Shown in pieces: positions 44,429 to 54,422 of a stretch of DNA of 64,000 nucleotides (the first letter of the stretch is position 1; each line of letters opens with the position of its first letter). This stretch comes from Flaveria trinervia (Eukaryota > Streptophyta > Magnoliopsida > Asterales > Asteraceae). The stretch spans positions 43,483,525-43,547,524 of the forward strand of contig CM046457.1 in assembly GCA_025506515.1 (NCBI GenBank), in the 5' to 3' direction. The notes under the pieces are model-generated. The model was not told where the DNA came from. It made no database searches and worked only from the letters and a program-made list of their open reading frames with translations. The translations under genes were made by a program, and so were the position numbers.

Positions 44429-47400
44429 ATGGATTCTAACATCTACTTAGAACTTGGTCATACACCTAAACCTCCAATGCTTAAACATAAATCTGAGTTT
44501 AAACAGTGAAAAATCAGGTTTAGGAATTACATCACAGGTGTAGATCCTGATTTTTGGATATCAATATGCAAGGGGCCACACATCCCTGTTACTCTGTCTG
44601 CAGATCAAGCTGCAATATACAAAACTGCTAGAATACCCATTGAAGATCTGACCTTAGATGAAGAAGACTACAAGAAAATCAAGATAGACCTCGAAGCCTA
44701 CTCAATTCTGACTCAAGCACTCAAGATACTCAATTCTAACTCAAGCACTCAAGATACTCAATTCTAACTCAAGCACTCAAGATGGATGTGCTGAAAAGAT
44801 TGGAGAAGTATGGAACTGCAAAAGCTGTGTGGGATGCACTCAAAATCATGTGTGAAAGAAGCAGTGAGGTGGTTAAAATCAACAAAGACAAGCTTGTTAA
44901 TCAGTATGAAACATTCCACCACACCAAGGGAGAATCAATATCTAAACAATTACACAGATTTGTACAGTTAGTAAATGACTTGGAAATCATGGGAGTCACT
45001 TACAAAATTAAAGAATTAAACAAAAAGATGCTTCACAGTCTCCCTGAAAGCTGGAAACAGAATGTAACCATGCTGAAAAATACTCTTGATCTTGAGAGTA
45101 CTACTCTAGACATCATGATAGCCAAAATTGAAGCTTTAGAACTTGATGAAAGAAGCAGAAATCTTGGTGGACCTAGAGTGATCGAGGCTTACAAATTTCC
45201 ATCGGAATCTCATTCTGTGGAAAATGCCTTATTCACTGAGGAGGATGATTTTATCTCATCAAGAGATCAAATGAACAACACTGGGTTCATTGCAACTCTA
45301 CCAATCAATCATCCTTCAACCTTATCTCAACCTCCTAGAGTCACTGCTGCTCCTCAAACTTCCAGAGTCAATACTGTTTCTCAAACCAATCCTGAAGACT
45401 CAAGATCCGAAGAACAAAAGGCAACTTACAATGCATTTGTTGCAAGCTTTGAAGCCTACTTGGGAGGAAGACTCACTTCTGCTCATCTCATTCAAGAAGA
45501 TTTGGAGGAAATAGATCCAGATGATGTGGAAGAAATGGATCTACAATGGCAAATGGCCATGATTGCAATGAGAGCTAAGAAATTCTTCAGAAAAGGAAGA
45601 AAGTTGAGCCTGAATGAAAATACAAAACTTGGATATGATAAATCCAAGGTGAAATGCTTCAATTGTGGCATGGTTGGCCACTTCTCAATAGAGTGCAATG
45701 CCCCCAAGAGAAACAACTATCAAAGGAACTCTGTAGGCCAATCATCCTCACAGCCTAACTCAAGCTTTCACTCAAACAACCAACAGCAGCAGTATCATCA
45801 ACACCAATCATATCAGAATCCACCCCAACTGACAAATCAAGCTCATGGAAGCAGTCAGTCTTTAGCCAGTGATCTAGTGATAAAGCAAGATAAAGTATGT
45901 GACTAAAGTGTGTATGCAGAGGAAGTCAAGCCTCAATTTCAAAATAATGCTCTTATGGCTCACATTAATGATGGACCATCTCCAATGCCTACTGAGGTAA
46001 AATCTAACCTTTGTAGTAGAAAATGCATTAATGAATTGCAAGGGTATAGGGAGCATAATCACAAACTGGCTGATAAAATCAAAGAAGAAAATGTAAAGTT
46101 AGAGTGATGAAGAGAGAAATAAAAAACTTTGAAATCAAAATTAAATCTCTTATCTCTGATATAGAAAAACTACATGGTGAGAAGTACACTCTTGCAGCTG
46201 AGAATGAGCTACTTACTGAAAAGTTAGCTCAATCTAAGGCTCAACAATCTATGACTGAAGTGAAACTTGAAAAGTGTCAAATGTCTTCAGTCAAGCTGCA
46301 AGAGATGCTGGATTCCCAAAAGGATTCAAAGGACATGACAGGGATTGGGTATAATTCATGTCCTCCACCATATAATGACAACTACACTGTCATGGCTGAG
46401 TTTGTCTCACTCTCTGAAGCAATTGAACCTACAACTATGAAACCTAAATCTGTAGTGAAACAGGTGACCAATCCTCAAAACAAACCTGATGTTTATATTG
46501 AAACCAATGAGGATAAAATCAAGTTAGGTCACCCAATCAAAATCAAGAGTGTTCAGACAAGACATTGAGTGTCACGAAACCATCAAGCCCTGTAAAAGCA
46601 ATTGTATCGTTTATAAAATTCATACCATCTGTTTTACAAGGCAAAAGGAAATATGTCAAGACAGTGAAACCCACTACTGAGAGTAGTTCTGATAATGAGA
46701 TTGTATCTCCACAAAATTCAAGCAAATTAGAAAAGGTTTCACTACAAAAGAAACAAACTGTAACACTGAGTTCAACACATAAAACTTCATCAGACCCTCA
46801 GTCTTCAAGATTAAGGCAGGGAGTTGGGTTTGATATTTGTAACAAAGAACATGTTGACCAAAAGAAGTAAGAAATAGGTTGAAGAAACAGAAACAACCCA
46901 AACAATTAAATAAAAGTAGTGTTGTGAAGCAAACTACTAAAAGGGCTAATTCTGATTCATCACCTAAAGAAAAGAAAGTGACTCATCAAAAGAATATATC
47001 AGTTGACTCACACAAAGAAAAATCTGATTCAAGAAACAAACAAATGTATTGTGACATTTGTGAAAAGTTCAATCACAAGACAGATAAATGCTTCTTTAAT
47101 TAATATTGCTCTATCTGTGATATGAACAATCACTCCACCAAAAACTATTGTTTCAACAAGTATTGTTCAATCTGTGACATGAAAAATCACAATACATCTT
47201 ATTGTTACTTCAATCAGAAGGGTTTGAGAATTCCCCAACACAAGCCCATCTCAAAAACATCTAATGTGATGCACTCTGTTAGACCTCATCTTCATAATAC
47301 TCAATCTAGGACACCTAGATCAATAAATGACATAAATAATTTGAAGGAATTGAGGAAGGTTCAAAGAAATCATCTCACAATGAAACACAAACTTGACCTT

Positions 47401-47647
47401 TCTAAGCAAAAACCTACTTTTGATAATGAAAAACGGGCTAAATTCTTACAAAGAAAGAGACCAACGATTTCATTATTCATCTAAATCCTCAATAGATGTT
47501 GATGAGATGACTCAACCCATTCATTACCAAAAATCTCCCAGGACACCTCCATCCAAATAACAATTTAGAGGGAAATATCAGGAGGTTATCATGAATAGGA
47601 ACGGGAAACCCAAGACCATCATGGCTTGGGTTCCTTATTCTAATTAG
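44429..47647 (+). pseudogene. E5 gag
   Basis: Starts MDSNIYLELGHTPKPPM (ATG 44429) after a 280-nt leader. An early stop replaces Trp at 44508 (TGA). A 28-bp unit is repeated three times at 44701-44783 and shifts the frame. The 374-codon part (44782-45906) has KRLEKYGTAKAVWDALKIMC, NTLDLESTTLDIMIAKIEAL and the zinc knuckle CFNCGMVGHFSIEC (45657-45698). Then comes a coiled coil (46104-46300) and three knuckle repeats at 47050-47210: CDICEKFNHKTDKC, CSICDMNNHSTKNY and CSICDMKNHNTSYC. It ends at the TAG 47645-47647. Gag forms the particle; this copy is dead through several stops. Confidence 0.9.
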
Positions 47648-47663
47648 TTTTGTCTGCTTGCAG

Positions 47664-48725
47664 GTTCATCCACACAGGTCTAATAGCCTATGGTACGTAG
47701 ACAGTGGATGCTCCTGACACATGACTGGAGATCGTTCCCTCCTTCACGACTTCAAGCACATACAAGGAACTACTATGGCATTCGGTGGAGATTCAGAAGG
47801 TGGTAGAATTACAGGAGAAGGATCTGTGACAAACGGGATGCTGAGCTTTGACAGAGTGGACTACTGTGAACAACTAAATTTCAATCTGCTAAGCGTGTCT
47901 CAGATCTGCGACAAAAATATTCCACTCACTTTACAGACACTCACTGCTACATTCTGAAACCTGGATTTCAGATCCCTAAAGAATGGGTTGTCTTAAAGAC
48001 TCCGAGGAAGAATAATACATATGTCTTAAACCTGTGTTCTGTATCGCCTAAGAAAGAAACATGTCTTTTGTCTAAAGCATCATTTGATGAGTCACAGCTT
48101 TGGCATAGACGTTTGGGGCACACTAACTTTAAAAATATGAACAAATTAGTCAAAGGAAACCATGTCATTGGTCTTCCTAAAAAAGAATTCAATTTTATTG
48201 ATCAATGTTCAGTGTGCCTCAAAGAAAAACAACACAAATCGTCTCACAAAACCAAGCTGATGAACACTAACAATACTCCATTGAAGCTACTTCACATGGA
48301 TTTATTTGGACCAACTCATGTAATGAGTATGGGAAAGAAACAATATTGTTTAGTGATCATTGATGACTTTTCACAATTCACATGGGTGTTCTTCCTACTT
48401 CATAAAAATGAAGCATCCCAAATCATTCAAGAATTTATCACTAAAATTGAAAATCAACTTGATCTTAAGGTCAACATAATAAGAAGTGATAATGGTACTA
48501 AATTCAAAAATGAAAATATGAGTTCCTTTTGTGCAACCAAAGGCATTGCTCATCAATTCAGTGCAGCTAGAACTCCTCAACAAAATGGGGTAGCTGAAAG
48601 GCAAAATAGAACACTGATTGAAGCAGCAAGAACAATGCTAGCCGATGCTAAATTGCCAATCACCTTCTGGGTAGAAGCAGTTAACACATCGTGCTTTGTG
48701 CAAAATCGAACTCTGATTGTTAAAG
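47664..48725 (+). pseudogene. E5 protease and integrase, truncated
   Basis: Opens in phase directly after a TTGCAG (AG 47662-47663), 16 nt beyond the gag stop. Protease LWYVDSGCS near 47690-47715 followed by a TGA stop, MTGDRSLLHDFKHIQGTTMA, LNFNLLSVSQICD. A shift near 47935 follows. Integrase 48068-48725: zinc domain LWHRRLGHTNFKN ... DQCSVCLKEK; core HMDLFGPTHVMSM, VIIDDFSQFTWVFFL, IIRSDNGTKFKN, PQQNGVAERQNRTLIEA. The open frame is 235 codons but its last 16 residues come from the E6 LTR. Confidence 0.9.
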
Positions 48726-49027
48726 TGTTAAGTGCTCTAAGAAAGATTAACATGTTGTCTTTATTTCTCTTTTAATATTTTGTAATAGTATAGGGACTAT
48801 TTGTGTAATTAGTTAGTTCCTTTACATTTTGTTTCCAGTATAAATAGCTTAGACTTGCAGGTAGATAGAGAGAGATTCGAACCTGCTTTCATACTTGTAA
48901 TTTTCTTAGCTTGATATTAATGAAAACTTGAATTTTGTTGATATCTTGTTTTGATTTGATTACTTTGTGTGATTTTCATTGAATTGTGTTCACAAATTAT
49001 CACAGATTGATTCATTTGATCCTATCA
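48726..49027 (+). repeat. E6 5' LTR, 302 bp
   Basis: TGTTAAGTG...GATCCTATCA with TATA box TATAAATAG at 48839-48847 and the primer-binding site 2 bp after its end. No palindrome array is visible upstream of the TATA box, unlike the other LTRs. Confidence 0.9.
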
Positions 49028-49029
49028 AA

Positions 49030-49041
49030 TGGTATCAGAGC
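49030..49041 (+). other. E6 primer-binding site
   Basis: TGGTATCAGAGC, exact initiator-Met type. Confidence 0.95.
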
Positions 49042-49840
49042 TGTTGGTAAGCTGTTAGTGATTGATTTTTGAAGTTTATCGAACTTGAAAACCTCAAAAA
49101 TCTCACTGAATCTGTGATTGAGATCCTATTCAATTGAAAATCTGTGAATTTCAGTTGTGTTTCATCATCAGAAACATGATTTGAAGCACAATTAGCAGTT
49201 CAATTCATCAAATTCAAGTCAATTTGTTGAATTTGTTGTTCGAAATAGAGTTGAAGTTTTCAGATTAAAATTTCAAAATTGAGTGATTTGTTGTTGAAAT
49301 TGAATGAAATTGATATTAGAAGAATGTTTATCGGCATAAAACTCACTTAATTGGAAAGTTTCAATTGATTTCATCAACATTTGAAGAATTCAGAAGATTT
49401 GAGTTTGTTATATTCATATGAAAATGATGAATGTGTCACATGAGCTGAGATTGACTGGAAAATGTCTAAGTGTTAGGCGCATTAACACTGTGTAGACGTT
49501 TTGAGTCCGTCGTTTGAATACTGTTGAAAAGAATCTCAAACGTATCACCTTTTTTGAGAAAGTACAAGTGTTTAGGCGCTTGAAAACTGTTTAGGCGCTT
49601 GACAACTATTCAGGCGTTTGATAACTGTTTAGGCGCTTGAAAGCTTTTCAGACGCATTAACCTTGGGCGTTTTTGGAAAATTTTCTAAGGCATTCCCTTA
49701 GACGTTTCTCAACTCAGGCGCATCAACTGTTTTGGAGTATAACCACTATTTAGACGTATCATCTTGATACTTAGAAATTTTTCAAAAACTTTTGCATTTA
49801 TTTTCTTGAATTCAAAATCTAAAACAACAAAAATATAAAA
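49042..49840 (+). repeat. E6 leader with GGCGCTTGA repeats
   Basis: About 800 noncoding bases between primer-binding site and gag ATG. At 49455-49760 lies a series of units around TTAGGCGCTTGA or AGGCGCATTAA (near 49477, 49573, 49592, 49611, 49631, 49650 and 49717), spaced about 19-20 bp in the dense part. Nothing similar lies in its LTR. Confidence 0.75.
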
Positions 49841-51639
49841 ATGGTGAAATCAGAAGATTCTGAAAACAGAGTTCCAAAATTTCCTGAAATCCCATTAGAA
49901 GTGAGAGAAAAACTTTGCACCAAAACATGCTATGAACATGTTGAACACTACAGAAACTATTCATTCAAAATCTGTGAAAAGCTAAAACAAGAAGAATCTA
50001 TGCATAACCAACTTAAATCTGATCATAAAACTGCAGATCAAAAGATTTTCTCTCTCCAAACTTCATGGAACAAAACAATAAAAGATTTAGAAATTGTTTC
50101 TAAACAATTAGAAGAGATGACCAAGAATCTTGAACAGGATAAAATAGCACATGCTACTACTCAAATGGATCTAGAAAAAGTAAAAAGTTCAAAAATAATA
50201 GTAGAAAAACAGATCAGTGAAAGGAAAGATAAACAAAAAACAGGGTTAGGTTTCACTCATGAACCTATGCCTGAATCTATTACAAACACACTACCAGAGA
50301 ACTTCAATACTCATGATCATTCTCCTGAAAATAAAGCTAAACTTAAAGCCTTCCAGATCAAAAACATGAATGCAGAATAAGAAAAAGAAAATGTTCAAGT
50401 GTTTATGGAAAAAGATCAAGAAAAAATCAAAAATGGTCATCCAATCAAGATAAAATCATATGAACCAAAACAACCAAAACAAAATATTTCTGATCAAATT
50501 CATGATGTAATAGAAGAAGTGAAAGTTCAAAACAAGGATAAACAACAGATAGGAACATCAGAAGATTCAAACACCGTCAATCTGAAACAAAGTCAATTAG
50601 AAAAGGAATCTTCTTCTAATGATGTTCAATCTAAAAATAAACCAAGTTCTTCTAAATCAAAGAAGAAGAAAGAAATCAGCAAGCAACATCTGAACAAAAC
50701 AAAAGTTCAGAAAATTTGATTAAAGCAACAAATTAAACATCAAAACTTAAACCGATAAAATTTGTGTCAGCGGGTATGTTAAATATGAATTCTCTTCCAA
50801 ATAATAAAGCAAATATTATGAACAAATCACACTCTAATCTAAAATCTAGTTTAGATTCAAAGACTTCTGCTATAGCTAAAAGGTTTGTTCCTAATACATT
50901 CAAGAAGGAAGTTCATGTTAAACAAATGCATAATAATCTGACACAAAATAAAATTGTGAAAAATGGAAGACAACAGTTTAACTATTTGACACCAAAATGA
51001 AACATTGTGTTAATGTCAAAAGTGAACAAAAAGCTGTTTTTAACTCCACAAAAGTACTGTGAAATTTGTGATATGAAAAATCACAATGCTGCTGAGTGCT
51101 ACTTCAACAAGTATTGTCACATATGTGACATGAGAAATCATTCTACAGCAGATTGTTATTTTAACAAATATTGTACTTATTGTGATGAAAAGACTCACAA
51201 TACTGCAAATTGTTACTTTACAAATAGATCTCTCACTAGATACTTTGCAAAATTAAACATGAGCAAAGGATTTGTTAATCCACAATATTTGAGAAATCAA
51301 AATAATGGATTTCAAAAAGTCATCAATCAATCTACTTTAGGTTTGAGATCTTTTCCAAAGAACAATTATGTGAGATCAAAACATAACATGCAAGAACATT
51401 TCATACCACGATCTGTAAGGATGACTAATAAAAATGTTAGTCATCAATACATTTCAAAAGATGATCAATTAAATGATATGAACGTTCTCAAAAATAAATC
51501 AAACAATTTTCAAAATAAAATTGGTAAATTCATCAAAAATAAACCTGATTTGAATAATCTTCATTATAAACAATTTACAATTGTTGATAAATTTGGAAAG
51601 CCCAAGACCATCTCGGCTTGGGTAGATATCTCAACTTAA
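49841..51639 (+). pseudogene. E6 gag, lacking the N-terminal core
   Basis: ATG 49841 opens MVKSEDSENRVPKFPEIP and runs straight into the segment that in E5 follows the first zinc knuckle (LCTKTCYEHVEHYR matches LCSRKCINELQGYR). The UBN2-type core and the first knuckle are absent. A coiled coil spans 49970-50240. A TAA at 50378 splits the frame and a shift lies near 50720. The 210-codon end (51007-51639) has three intact CX2CX4HX4C knuckles: CEICDMKNHNAAEC, CHICDMRNHSTADC and CTYCDEKTHNTANC. It ends KPKTISAWVDIST before TAA. Such a gag would bind RNA but lacks the assembly part. Confidence 0.85.
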
Positions 51640-51655
51640 CTTTCTTGTAGTGTAG

Positions 51656-53225
51656 GTACGCCCAAAAAGACCAATCAATACATGGTATATGGATAGTGGG
51701 TGTACTCGGCACATGACAGGCAATACTTCCTTGTAACAAGACTTTAAGTCAAAAGATGGAACTCACGTCGCCTTTGGTGGTGATGCTGGAGGAAAAATAA
51801 CTGGAGAAGGAACAGTATCAAATGGGATAATAAGCTTTGATAAAGTCAACTTCTGTTCACAGTTGAACTTTAATCTTTTAAGCGTATCTCAAATATGTGA
51901 CAAATCATATTCTGTTTTATTTGATGATTCATTCTGTTATGTTTTGAAGCTAGGTTTCAAAATAAGCAAAGATTGGGTGATTGTTACAGCTGAGAGAGAT
52001 AGAGATGTATACAATTGGATATGTCTCAAGTTGATCCTTCAACTGAAACAACATGCCTAATTGCTAAAGCATCAAATGATGAAAGCCAGCTTTGGCATAG
52101 ACGTCTCGGTCATTCAAATTTCAAGAATATGAACAAGCTTGTAGCAGGGAATCATGTCATTGGACTTCCATCTAAGAAGTTTGCAACAAATGATCACTAC
52201 TCAGCATTTTTGAAGGGAAAGCAACACAGAGCGTCTTATAAGTCCAAGCCTATAAACTCAACATCCAAACCTCTTCAGATGTTACATATGGACCTTTTTG
52301 GACCAACAAACGTCAAGAGTATTGGACGAAAATCATATTGCTTAGTTATCATTAATGACTACACAAGATTTTCATGGGTTTTCTTTCTTTATGCCAAATC
52401 TAAAACAGCTGATTTACTAAAAGAATTTATCATTAAAGTTGAAAATAATTAGACAATAAAGTGAAAATAATAAGAAGTGATAATGGAACGGAATTCAAAA
52501 ATGCTAACATTGAAATTTTTTGTGCTTAGAAAGGGATAGCTCATCAGTTTAGTGCTCCCAGAACTCCTCAACAAAATGGAGTTGCTGAAAGAAAAAATAG
52601 AACACTGATTCAAGCTGCTCGTTCTATGTTAGCTGATGCAAAAATTCCTATAACTTTTTGGGATGAAGCAATATCAACTGCGTGTTTCATTCAGAAACGA
52701 ATCTTAATCGTGAAAGATAAATTAAAAACTCCCTATGAGTTAATGTTTGGCAGGAAACCGAACATAAACTTTTTAAAATCATTTGGTTGTCCTGTTATGA
52801 TTCTTAATTCAAGTGATCAATTAGAAAAATTTGAAGCAAAATCTGATAATGGATTTTTCGTTAGATATTCATCTGTTTCAAAAGCCTATCGAGTTTACAA
52901 CTCTAGGACAAATGTAATCCTTGAAACATTCAACGTTAAATTTCTAGAAAATTCTTTTCCATTAGTTTCAAATGGTCTCGCATGGTTATTTGACTTAGAT
53001 TCATTATCAAAATCTTTTCAGTCTAACATGTTTGATCAACCAAATTGTCTTGATTCTACAGGTAAGAAGAACTCAAGAGGAGATCTTGGATCTTTCAGTG
53101 AGGATTCAGATTCTGATGACCCAGATGATTCAAGCTCAGACTACCCATTTTTATCATTTGTCGAGGATTCAACAATACAAAACCATGAAAATACAATTTC
53201 AAATCATTCAGTCTCAATTGATTAG
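51656..53225 (+). pseudogene. E6 protease and integrase, truncated
   Basis: Opens in phase after a GTGTAG acceptor-like site (AG 51654-51655), 16 nt past the gag stop. Protease WYMDSGCTRHMTGNTSL, then stop, then FGGDAGGKITGEG and LNFNLLSVSQICD. A shift lies near 52005. Integrase: LWHRRLGHSNFKN; HMDLFGPTNVKSI; VIINDYTRFSWVFF (Asn replaces one Asp of the usual IIDD); IIRSDNGTEFKN; PQQNGVAERKNRTLIQA (Gln replaces Glu in the usual TLIEA). Then FWDEAISTACF to the acidic linker SEDSDSDDPDDSSSD. Stops at 52450 and 52529. E7 cuts it at 53231. Confidence 0.9.
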
Positions 53226-53231
53226 GAAGGA

Positions 53232-54193
53232 TGTCGGACTAAAAAAACCAATGAGCCAGATCAGAAAAACCTTAAGTCCCATAGACATCAAAACAACTGA
53301 AGTGGTCTACAACAACTGAAGACAAAGTCTGAAGACAAATTCTGAAGACAAAGTCTGAAGACAAAGTCTGAAGACAAAGTCTGAAGATAAAGTCTGAAGA
53401 CAAAGTCTGAAGACAAAGTCTGAAGACAAAGTCTGAAGACAAAGTCTGAAGACAAAGTCTGAAGACAAAGTCTGAAGACAAAGTCTGAAGACAAGTCTGA
53501 AGACAAAGTCTGAAGACAAAGTCTGAAGACAAAGTCTGAAGACAAAGTCTGAAGACAAAGTCTGAAGACAAAGTCTGAAGACAAAGTCTGAAGACAAAGT
53601 CTGAAGACAAAGTCTGAAGACAAAGTCTGAAGACAAAGTCTGAAGACAAAGTCTGAAGACAAAGTCTGAAGACAACTGCTGAAGACAAAGTCTGAAGACC
53701 AAGTTCTCAGAAGTTGTCACAACAGCTGAAGTAGTTCTCTTCAGTAGTTGTGATGGTTTACTTTTCAGTAGTTTGTAATCAGTAGTTTTATATTATGTAA
53801 AACATCTAAAGTTCTTACACTTCAGATGTTATAACTTCAGTAGTTGTAATGGTAGCTTATACTTAGCTTTTTGTGAAGGTGTCCTCAGTTGTTGTGGACA
53901 TCTTCAGTAGTTTAGTTTACTTTCAGTGTTTGTATAAATCAGTTAGCTGTCACTATCAAGTGATGTAAGCTGATGTCACATTCCTTTTATAAAAGGAATG
54001 TTGACCTAATTTCCTTTAAAACTGAAGCGTGTGCGTGAATGAAAACATTCTCTTTGCAGAAAACTTTCTCTCTTTATAACCGTCACTGTTTGATTGAATA
54101 TTCATATTATTCTTGCTTAAATTTCGTCTAGTTCTTGTGCTGTTCCGCTAAAAATCTTAATCTAATTGATCAAACTAGATCCCGATCCTTTCA
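53232..54193 (+). repeat. E7 5' LTR, 962 bp
   Basis: Starts TGTCGGACT (E4: TGTTGGACC) and ends GATCCTTTCA, 2 bp before the primer-binding site. It holds the 13-bp minisatellite, CAGTAGTT words at 53740-53910, and a TATA box inside a perfect 22-bp palindrome at 53979-54000 (central ATTCCTTTTATAAAAGGAAT). The body aligns with the E4 LTR apart from the repeat expansion. Confidence 0.95.
53315..53700 (+). repeat. 13-bp minisatellite, about 29 units
   Basis: Tandem AAGTCTGAAGACA units with very few changes (one GAAGATAAAG, one unit a base short near 53490, one AAATTCT near 53340). In the E4 and solo LTRs the same place has only about two units. Because 13 is not a multiple of 3, all three minus frames stay open; these are not genes. 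Confidence 0.95.
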
Positions 54194-54195
54194 AA

Positions 54196-54207
54196 TGGTA
54201 TCAGAGC
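54196..54207 (+). other. E7 primer-binding site
   Basis: TGGTATCAGAGC, exact initiator-Met type. Confidence 0.95.
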
Positions 54208-54422
54208 TAGTAATCATTGATCGATTTAACAATTGATCATTAAAACTACTCTTTTGATATCTAAGTTGATCGAATTAGCAAATTTGCAAGAATTGGTTAT
54301 AGAGTTTGATTTTCTGTTGCTTCCGGTGAATTAATTTGAGATTCGTCTTGTTTCAAACTGTGTTGTTGAGTTTTTGAGCAAGAACTGTTAAAATATCATT
54401 GAACCTGTTTGAATTGGTGAAA

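Larger units (their letters stand above)
43432..48725 (+). mobile_element. E5: family 1 copia element, interrupted by E6
   Basis: A complete 5' LTR, primer-binding site, leader, gag, protease and most of integrase. At 48725 it is broken by the E6 LTR after VQNRTLIVK of the integrase C-terminal part. The remaining pol, ORF3 and 3' LTR must lie beyond the nested elements, outside the window, if they survive. Confidence 0.9.
48726..53231 (+). mobile_element. E6: copia element with short LTR, interrupted by E7
   Basis: 5' LTR, primer-binding site, leader, a shortened gag, protease and integrase on plus; broken at 53231 by the E7 LTR in the linker after integrase. Its proteins are closest to family 1, but the LTR is 302 bp and unrelated in sequence. 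The candidate target duplication TAAAG (48721-48725) cannot be checked because the far end is out of the window. Confidence 0.85.

Noticed and set aside
47640..47666. Programmed ribosomal frameshift between gag and pol
   Set aside because: The offset to pol is not constant (+1 in three copies, +2 in E2) and no common slippery run is seen; the constant feature is the AG followed in phase by pol.
53315..53700. CRISPR-like array
   Set aside because: The units are contiguous without unique spacers, lie in an LTR, and the genome is a plant's.
53272..53720. Three overlapping long minus-strand frames with a 13-residue repeat
   Set aside because: They come from the 13-bp minisatellite, which has no stop in any minus frame. 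There is no start context and no homology.
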